From Candidatus Nomurabacteria bacterium (GTDB lineage Bacteria; Patescibacteriota; Minisyncoccia; Phycocordibacterales; UBA9973): DNA of 11,723 nt. The notes under the pieces were generated by a model. It was given only the letters and a program-made list of their open reading frames with translations. It ran no database searches and was not told the origin of the DNA. A program made the translations under genes and the position numbers. Shown piece after piece: positions 6,993 to 11,723 of the stretch (positions are counted from its first letter, which is position 1; the number at the start of each line of letters is the position of its first letter). The stretch is taken from NCBI GenBank assembly GCA_023267315.1, contig JAHFNN010000021.1, positions 1-11,723 of the forward strand. The letters run 5' to 3'.

Positions 6993-7775
6993 ATGTATAC
7001 AGCAGGATGGAAAAAATATGTAGTTGTTTTTATTATTACCGCTGGTATTTTTGCGGTTGGTTTTTATGCGAGCGATTATTTAAACAATAAAAAACTCGAA
7101 AGTATTAAGAGTATCCAAGATAAAATCTCGACAGATATTCTTTCGTCAGAAACGCAATTTTCGTTGCTTCAAGAAATACCATGTGCAGATGTTTCAAACT
7201 CAATTCTTTCACAGGAGCTCAATATCTTATCTGACAAAATTAACTATTCTGAAAAGAATTTCACTGGGAATTCTGATGAGATTACAAGTTTAAAGAAAGA
7301 TTATTCACTGCTCGAGATCAAAGATTATCTATTACTTAAGGAGGCTTCAAAACGATGCGGTCTTAAACCAGTATTTCTATTTTACTTCTACATTCGCGGA
7401 GATGTGTGTACTGAATGCACACGGGAGGATGATGTTTTGTCGAAACTCCGAGATACCTATCCAGAAGTACGTATTTATTCTTTTGATTACAATCTTGATC
7501 TTTCTGCGGTAAAAGCATTTGTTTCTATCTATAAAGTTCCAGAAATATTCCCTGGTTTTGTTATTAATGGAAAATCATATACAGGAGGGAAATCATTTGA
7601 AGAGATTGAGGCTATCATTAAACCACTTATTGCAAAGAATGCTCCGAAAAAAGTAATCACCACAGTCAAAAAAGAAGATTCTACGACTCCTCTAGATACA
7701 ACAATAACTCCTCCAGCTGTTGATACAAATACTGGACAACCAAACACTACTAATGATGCTACAGAAACCCAATAA
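6993..7775 (+). CDS. Membrane-anchored thioredoxin-fold protein with CTEC motif
   Basis: A 260-aa protein with no assigned family name. It has a single N-terminal transmembrane anchor (about 8-27), a helical and probably coiled-coil extracytoplasmic stretch (about 30-120) with cysteines C64 and C122, then a thioredoxin-like domain (about 124-212). The candidate active site is CTEC (C139, C142) after the strand VFLFYFYIRGDV. A VPEIFPGFVINGK segment with P187 stands where thioredoxins have the cis-proline loop, and its PGFVI resembles the equivalent loop of the DsbA-like neighbour. The tail (about 222-260) is Thr/Pro/Asn/Asp-rich and probably disordered. The four cysteines could form two pairs. 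It sits between a processive glycosyltransferase and gtrA, and its 3' end overlaps the gtrA start by 23 bases. A redox role outside the membrane is inferred from the fold; the substrate is unknown. Confidence 0.75.
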   Translation: MYTAGWKKYVVVFIITAGIFAVGFYASDYLNNKKLESIKSIQDKISTDILSSETQFSLLQEIPCADVSNSILSQELNILSDKINYSEKNFTGNSDEITSLKKDYSLLEIKDYLLLKEASKRCGLKPVFLFYFYIRGDVCTECTREDDVLSKLRDTYPEVRIYSFDYNLDLSAVKAFVSIYKVPEIFPGFVINGKSYTGGKSFEEIEAIIKPLIAKNAPKKVITTVKKEDSTTPLDTTITPPAVDTNTGQPNTTNDATETQ

Positions 7776-8226
7776 CATATCAAGACTCGTTGGGTACTTT
7801 TCAAAACGTGAAATATACTCCTTTGTGGGCATCGGGGTTATTAATACCCTGATTGATTTTTGTGTTTTTTCGCTGCTGACGTTTCTGTTTGGGGTGTTTT
7901 CAGGTGGGGCGTATATTTTATTTCGTGCGATTTCGTTCCTCGTTGCTGCGACAAATAGTTATTTCATGAATAAACGTTTTACGTTTGATGATCAAGAAAA
8001 AACACATGCATCGCAGGTGGTAAAATTCATCGGTATTACAGTCACGAGTTTTTTTATAAATCTCATTATTGGCTACTCTATATTTAGATGGTTTTCAGGT
8101 TTTCTTCACCTTAGTCCTACCATTATCGCTGATATGAGTACAGGGTTGGGGATCGTTGTTAGTATGGTGCTTAATTTTTTTGGTTATAAGTTTTTTGTTT
8201 TTACGCATCCTCATGAAAAAGCTTAA
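7753..8226 (+). CDS. GtrA-like membrane protein (putative polyprenyl-phosphate sugar flippase)
   Basis: A small integral membrane protein (157 aa) of the GtrA/DPMS3 family. Four hydrophobic segments are visible (about 21-43, 48-67, 88-110 and 118-147). The family asparagine-aromatic signatures after helices 2 and 4 are present as NSYFMNKRFTF and NFFGYKFFVF. GtrA proteins are thought to help move polyprenyl-phosphate-linked sugars across the membrane or to support a partner glycosyltransferase. Two adjacent ATGs (7753, 7756) both lie within the upstream gene, overlapping it by 23 or 20 bases; a longer TTG reading from 7720 is unlikely. The next gene starts 14 bases before this one ends. Tight overlap on both sides implies translational coupling, and the GT-C and GtrB-like genes downstream fit the family's usual partners. 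Confidence 0.87.
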   Translation: MMLQKPNNISRLVGYFSKREIYSFVGIGVINTLIDFCVFSLLTFLFGVFSGGAYILFRAISFLVAATNSYFMNKRFTFDDQEKTHASQVVKFIGITVTSFFINLIIGYSIFRWFSGFLHLSPTIIADMSTGLGIVVSMVLNFFGYKFFVFTHPHEKA

Positions 8227-9640
8227 AGATTTTATCACAACTCATCCGTGGTTTGTCGGCACGTTTTTAATGTTAACTGCTATACGTGTCTGGTATGTTC
8301 TTTTACCCACTACACCATGGTGGGATACTTCAGTGTATATTGGTATTGGTAAGTACATATTCACTGGCGGTCATGTTGGTCTCTGGGAGCCATTTCGCCC
8401 ACTTCTATGGCCAATTATTCAAGGCGGGGTCTGGAAGATTGGTATTAATCCACTGGTATTTGGAATGATCTTTGTATTTCTTGCGAGCGTAGGAGCGTTA
8501 CTGCTTACGTATCTTTTAGGTAATAAGATGAAAGAAAAAAGTGGTGTTATATCTATGGTGCTTTTAGGACTGACTCCTGTTTTCTTCTCTTTTACCAACG
8601 TGCAGATTACTGATATTTCTTCCATGGCACTATGTCTTATTGCTATTTTATTTTTTTCTCGTGCTTCGTATTTTTACGCTGGGTTGTTTGCGGGTATTGC
8701 TTTCGCGTTTCGATTTCCTGCTGGTTTGGTGATACTTCCGCTTGGGTTATCGATACTGATTTTGGCATTTGAAGAAAGGGTTAATCTAGCGTACCTTAAA
8801 AAAGTATGTATCGGTGTTTTACGGCTTTCTCTAGGATTTCTTTGTATTATTTTGCCATACCTTGTATTTAATTATGTCGCATTTCACGATATAGTACTTC
8901 CATTCAAATTAGCAACACAGATATTAGGCGGCAGTGGTTCGATGTATGATCTTGGTCCGCTGTTCTATATAAAAAATATTTTCGCACAAAATCTATTTTC
9001 GGTTTTTGCTATTGTTGGAGTGGTGATGGTGTTGCTTACATTTAAGACTAGTAGGAAAAATAGTACTGTAGTGCCGGTTGTCTTATCGCTCATATTTTTT
9101 TTCGTATACTTCACGTGGCAGCCACACAAAGAGCTTAGATATTCAATCGCATTCTTGCCGTATTTATTTCTGATGGCAGGGTATGCGCTTACAGTCATTT
9201 CAAATCGATTGCCTAAACAGTTCAGTGCCGCGGTTCCTGTTGTGTGTACTGTCATCATATTTTCTTTTGTGTATACTAGTCGCTCGCAGGTTTACAACTT
9301 GATTCCTTCTACTGAATCTAAGGCGTACGATACATATTTTATTGATAAGGGATACCAGCGTATCATTGCGACATCTCCTATGCAGGTGGCGAGTGCTGAT
9401 ATTAAAATTGATGAATTATTTGATACATGGAAAAATGCTGAGGATGCACTGGTCCGCAGATCCGGTTCGATTGATTATGTAAGTATTGATACTTCTCTAA
9501 TATCCTGCGATGTGGCCGTTGAATCTTGTGATATTGAAAAGGAAGCATTTCTTAAAAAGTTAGGAGAAATGGGGACGGAGGAGTATACAGCAACACTTTC
9601 TAATAATCGAGAATTGTACATTTATCATTTACAAAAATAA
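8213..9640 (+). CDS. GT-C fold membrane glycosyltransferase (GT39/GT22-like, lipid-linked sugar donor)
   Basis: A 475-aa polytopic protein with about 11 hydrophobic segments (first about 13-31, last about 338-355). The first extracytoplasmic loop holds the acidic GT-C motif in PWWDTSVY (D38), the likely catalytic or metal-linked aspartate. HKELRY (305-310) before a late helix resembles the HKE-R motif of GT22-type mannosyltransferases. Such enzymes use polyprenyl-phosphate sugars and transfer them outside the cytoplasm to lipid, glycan or protein. After the last helix comes a soluble domain of about 120 residues, predicted to be outside, with a Cys pair at C432 and C439. The ATG at 8213 (MKKLKDF) is chosen over a TTG at 8156 that would run far into gtrA. 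It overlaps gtrA by 14 bases and shares one base with the next gene. Acceptor and sugar are unknown. Confidence 0.85.
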   Translation: MKKLKDFITTHPWFVGTFLMLTAIRVWYVLLPTTPWWDTSVYIGIGKYIFTGGHVGLWEPFRPLLWPIIQGGVWKIGINPLVFGMIFVFLASVGALLLTYLLGNKMKEKSGVISMVLLGLTPVFFSFTNVQITDISSMALCLIAILFFSRASYFYAGLFAGIAFAFRFPAGLVILPLGLSILILAFEERVNLAYLKKVCIGVLRLSLGFLCIILPYLVFNYVAFHDIVLPFKLATQILGGSGSMYDLGPLFYIKNIFAQNLFSVFAIVGVVMVLLTFKTSRKNSTVVPVVLSLIFFFVYFTWQPHKELRYSIAFLPYLFLMAGYALTVISNRLPKQFSAAVPVVCTVIIFSFVYTSRSQVYNLIPSTESKAYDTYFIDKGYQRIIATSPMQVASADIKIDELFDTWKNAEDALVRRSGSIDYVSIDTSLISCDVAVESCDIEKEAFLKKLGEMGTEEYTATLSNNRELYIYHLQK

Positions 9641-10371
9641 TGAACCCAAACGATATACAATTTAAACTTTCTATTATTATCCCTGCGTATAATGAGGCGA
9701 GCCGGATCGGCAGTACCCTCGAGTCTCTTTCGGCGTATCTGAATAGACAGGCATATACTTCGGAAGTTATTGTTGTGCTCAATAACTGTACCGATACGAC
9801 AAAAGACATTGTGAATGGATTTCAGAAGAAAATTAAATCACTTACAGTATTAGAGGTGTCATTTCCGGAATATGTAGGTAATACTAAGGGGTATGCAATT
9901 CGACGGGGTATGGAAGAGGCTTGTGGTGAGTACGTATTATTCATGGATGCCGATAATGCAACCGACATCAAAGAGATTGAAAAATTACTACCATATATGG
10001 AGGAAAATGATGTTGTTATTGGTTCTCGGTATGTGAAGGATTCACACGTTGTTATTAGCCAGCCATTATATCGTCGAATCCTGAGTCGGATAGGGAATAT
10101 GTTGATTCGGATACTTATTTTGCCTGGCATCTATGATACTCAGTGCGGTTTTAAATTATTTTCACAGAAGGCAAGTAAGGCTATTGCTCGTGAAGTGACT
10201 GTGCATGGATGGGGTGTTGATATTGAGATGCTCGCGATTGCGAAGAAATACAATTATAGAATTGCTGAGGTTGGTATTGTTTGGGAGGATAAAACGCGAG
10301 GAGTGGTTAAAGCAAGCGCCTTCCTGCATACTTTTAGGGAGTTGTTAGGAATTTGGTGGAGGAATAGATAA
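9640..10371 (+). CDS. Family 2 glycosyltransferase, DPM1/ALG5/GtrB-like (polyprenyl-phosphate sugar synthase)
   Basis: A 243-aa, apparently soluble or peripheral GT2 enzyme. The N-terminal nucleotide-binding fold begins LSIIIPAYNEASRI (10-23); GNTKGYAIRRGM (80-91) and DADNAT (D103, D105, the metal-binding DxD) follow; DTQCGFKLF (166-174) and WGVDIEML (191-198) are the downstream signatures of dolichyl/polyprenyl-phosphate sugar synthases of the ALG5/DPM1 type. The usual VDDGS position reads LNNCTD, a variant lacking the aspartate pair. No C-terminal membrane helices are present, unlike many bacterial GtrB proteins, so membrane contact may depend on GtrA. Expected role: transfer a hexose from a nucleotide sugar to undecaprenyl phosphate, feeding the GT-C enzyme encoded just upstream. 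The ATG overlaps the upstream stop as TAATG (9638-9642), a coupled start. Last gene of the operon. Confidence 0.9.
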   Translation: MNPNDIQFKLSIIIPAYNEASRIGSTLESLSAYLNRQAYTSEVIVVLNNCTDTTKDIVNGFQKKIKSLTVLEVSFPEYVGNTKGYAIRRGMEEACGEYVLFMDADNATDIKEIEKLLPYMEENDVVIGSRYVKDSHVVISQPLYRRILSRIGNMLIRILILPGIYDTQCGFKLFSQKASKAIAREVTVHGWGVDIEMLAIAKKYNYRIAEVGIVWEDKTRGVVKASAFLHTFRELLGIWWRNR

Positions 10372-10377
10372 TAAAAT

Positions 10378-10402
10378 AAAAACACCCGCAATGGGTGTTT
10401 TT
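10378..10402. terminator. Shared intrinsic terminator of the glycosylation operon and tRNA-Thr
   Basis: A perfect 10-bp stem, AAAAACACCC (10378-10387) with GGGTGTTTTT (10393-10402), and a 5-base loop. The T-run on the + strand ends the operon 6 bases after its last stop. On the - strand the same hairpin, followed by TTTTTATTTTATT, starts one base past the CCA end of the tRNA. Confidence 0.9.
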
Positions 10403-10403
10403 C

Positions 10404-10479
10404 TGGAGCCGGCAGAGGGATTCGAACCCACGACCTACTGTTTACAAAACAGTTGCTCTACCAACTGAGCTATGCCGGC
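10404..10479 (-). tRNA. tRNA-Thr (anticodon UGU)
   Basis: Seventy-six bases on the - strand fold as a full cloverleaf. The acceptor stem is GCCGGCA/TGCCGGC, the D stem GCTC/GAGC with loop AGTTGGTA, and the anticodon stem ACTGT/ACAGT with loop TTTGTAA, giving anticodon TGT at 34-36 (reads ACA, Thr). The variable loop is AGGTC and the T loop TTCGAAT. CCA is encoded, and base 73 is T. One flaw: the T stem GTGGG/CCCTC has a U50-U64 mismatch. A terminator follows immediately. It may be transcribed with the tsf cluster or from its own start; a TATATA-like -10 exists at 10492-10497 but has no convincing -35. Confidence 0.97.
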
Positions 10480-10533
10480 GACAGGGCTTTTTTATATATG
10501 AGCCCGGGAACATATTAGCACGTTCTTTATTTT

Positions 10534-10974
10534 TTAAAAACCACTACCATCTTCTTTCTCATATTTTCGTCTACGCTCTCCTTCACGTACCTTCTGTCGG
10601 AATTTCTTCATTTTAACTTTGTAGTCTTCGACTACTCTAATGAATGTTGAAGGCTTTTTGGGTTGAGGATCGAGGTGTCTCTTTGGTTGTAATTTCTTTA
10701 CGTATGTTACGATTGTCGGTTGGGCTTTTTCTTTCCAAAAAATTTCGATTCTGTGGGTAAGGATAACCCAGATTTTAAGTGAGGTGAGGACAACCCTGTG
10801 TATGAACTGTTTGAGTGGTCGTGTGTATACTCGTACCGTAGTATTCAATTCTTGATGCACATCATGATCAATAGGAATTGCGACTCGTCCTGATTTCAAT
10901 TCCCAAATTCGAAAGAGAATGAATCCAACAAGTGCAAAAAAAGATATGAAAAAGATTGTGAATAATACTGTCAT
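10534..10974 (-). CDS. Small basic single-span membrane protein of unknown function
   Basis: A 146-aa protein that I do not recognise. Residues 2-22 form a hydrophobic membrane segment with no clear signal-peptide cleavage site; a second, shorter hydrophobic stretch (about 58-73) lies between positive charges and may be amphipathic. The rest, especially 85-140, is very rich in Lys and Arg (PKRH, RRRKYEK), which would suit contact with RNA, DNA, ribosomes or lipid head groups on the cytoplasmic side. There are no cysteines or catalytic motifs. It begins 12 bases after the tsf stop on the same strand and ends 54 bases before the tRNA, so it is probably in the tsf operon. No Shine-Dalgarno is visible. 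A real gene is likely, given the operonic spacing and the lack of any better frame. Confidence 0.7.
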   Translation of the reverse strand: MTVLFTIFFISFFALVGFILFRIWELKSGRVAIPIDHDVHQELNTTVRVYTRPLKQFIHRVVLTSLKIWVILTHRIEIFWKEKAQPTIVTYVKKLQPKRHLDPQPKKPSTFIRVVEDYKVKMKKFRQKVREGERRRKYEKEDGSGF

Positions 10975-10986
10975 GAATTTATACGA

Positions 10987-11723
10987 TTAGCCGACTCGTT
11001 CTTTGAGGATTGAGACGATGGTCGCACCATTCTTTCCAAGGAGGGCGCTAATAGTCATATCTGGGTTTTTAATGAACGACTGATCGAGTAATGTCTGCTC
11101 TTTGAAATAGGCGTCAATTTTACCTTGGAGCATTTTCTGTTTAATTTCCTCAGGCTTATCGATACTTGCCACTTCTTTTGCAAACATTTCGCGGACACTC
11201 TGTTGTGTTGCTTCGGGAATATCTTTTCGTTCGATATATTCTGGTTTCATCGCAGCGATATGCATAGCAATATCTTTTGCGAGTGCTTCATCTCCAGCCG
11301 AGAGGGAAACAACAACACCGGCTTTGTTGTTGTGCACATAGGTACCAATAACTGAGCCAGTGACTTCTTGTACACTTCCGAGTTGGATATTTTCTCCGAT
11401 TTTTTGGACGATTGGGCTGATCATGTCAGGAGCACTCTTTTTTACTTCCTCGATTCCTTTTGTAAGAGCGATGTCAGCGAGTGTATTTGCAAGCTGTACG
11501 AAGTCGTCATTTTTTGCGACGAAGTCTGTTTCGCAATTGAGTACGAGCATGACTGCTTTTTCACCTTCTTTTTTGATGATGACCAAGCCGTCATTTGCAG
11601 TACGGTCTGATTTCTTTGCTGCAATTTCACTTGATTTCTTTTTCAAGATAATAAGTGCTTTTTCTTGGTCGCCACCTGCTTCTTCAAGTGCTTTTTTGCA
11701 CTGCATAACTGAGACGCCTGTTG
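10987..11723 (-). CDS. tsf: Elongation factor Ts (5' truncated by window end)
   Basis: EF-Ts is the nucleotide exchange factor that regenerates EF-Tu-GTP in translation. About 244 residues are in the window and the frame stays open to the edge, so only about 10 N-terminal residues are missing. Upstream of the internal ATG at 11704-11706 the frame reads TGVSV, matching the TGxxxMDCKKAL start of the N-terminal domain (here TGVSVMQCKKALEEAGGD), so that ATG is not the start. The EF-Tu-contacting motif is intact as ETDFVAKND (nt about 11507-11533), followed by the dimerisation/core region ending LKERVG. The estimated full length of about 255 aa is slightly shorter than the roughly 280 of E. coli. 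rpsB usually precedes tsf and would lie outside the window. The unknown basic membrane protein follows 12 bases downstream. Confidence 0.96.
   Translation of the reverse strand, partial: TGVSVMQCKKALEEAGGDQEKALIILKKKSSEIAAKKSDRTANDGLVIIKKEGEKAVMLVLNCETDFVAKNDDFVQLANTLADIALTKGIEEVKKSAPDMISPIVQKIGENIQLGSVQEVTGSVIGTYVHNNKAGVVVSLSAGDEALAKDIAMHIAAMKPEYIERKDIPEATQQSVREMFAKEVASIDKPEEIKQKMLQGKIDAYFKEQTLLDQSFIKNPDMTISALLGKNGATIVSILKERVG

Noticed and set aside
8156..8212. TTG start adding 19 residues to the GT-C enzyme
   Set aside because: It would overlap gtrA by about 70 bases, and the added residues are only an off-frame reading of the last GtrA helix; the ATG at 8213 gives a typical N-terminus.
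10484..10505. GGGCT...AGCCC hairpin upstream of the tRNA as a terminator for the tsf cluster
   Set aside because: Only five pairs with a long AT loop and no T-run after it on the - strand; too weak to call.
10395..10616. Open frame on the + strand giving a protein with RQRDSNPRPTVYKTVALPTE
   Set aside because: It is the antisense reading of the tRNA-Thr gene, a well-known false protein in annotations, and it then runs against the basic membrane protein gene.
11704..11706. ATG as the start of EF-Ts
   Set aside because: The frame continues upstream to the window edge with residues that match the conserved EF-Ts N-terminal motif, so the gene is truncated and this Met is internal.
1..11723. Alternative genetic code with UGA read as Gly or Trp
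   Set aside because: No in-frame TGA is found in any of the genes, and Trp uses TGG; the absence of TGA stops in 11 genes is too small a sample to mean more.

Overview
The window looks like chromosomal DNA from a small-genome bacterium, most likely of the Candidate Phyla Radiation (Patescibacteria, Parcubacteria-like). The lineage is an inference. It rests on moderate AT bias, short tightly packed and often overlapping genes, almost no Shine-Dalgarno sequences before starts, TAA stops in 10 of 11 genes (one TAG, no TGA), a trigger loop in RpoC without the large enterobacterial insertion, and divergent but complete core information-processing proteins. The standard code fits: no real gene has an in-frame TGA. 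There are no mobile elements or CRISPR arrays, and no gene-free stretch exceeds about 120 bases.

Left block (1-4832, + strand): the 3' part of rpoC (RNA polymerase beta'), then dnaG (primase), then rpoD (housekeeping sigma). This looks like one transcription and replication-initiation operon. A strong hairpin lies between rpoC and dnaG, and a perfect 17-bp bidirectional terminator follows rpoD. The sigma factor has an unusual lysine-rich N-terminal tail.

Middle block: a membrane-anchored DsbA-like thiol oxidoreductase (4843-5607, - strand) converges on rpoD and diverges from a five-gene + strand operon (5728-10371). The operon encodes a processive family-2 glycosyltransferase, a membrane-anchored thioredoxin-fold protein with a CTEC motif, a GtrA-like four-helix membrane protein, a multi-spanning GT-C glycosyltransferase, and a DPM1/ALG5/GtrB-like glycosyltransferase. 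The last three overlap or abut. They fit the scheme in which a GtrB-like enzyme loads a sugar onto a polyprenyl phosphate, GtrA helps flip it, and a GT-C enzyme transfers it outside the cell. The two exported thioredoxin-fold proteins beside the cassette, and a cysteine pair in the predicted outer domain of the GT-C enzyme, suggest that envelope redox folding and surface glycosylation may be linked here. This is the most interesting hypothesis in the window.

Right block: a tRNA-Thr(UGU) on the - strand shares a terminator with the glycosylation operon. Upstream of it on the - strand are a small basic membrane protein of unknown function and the C-terminal majority of tsf (EF-Ts), which runs off the window end.
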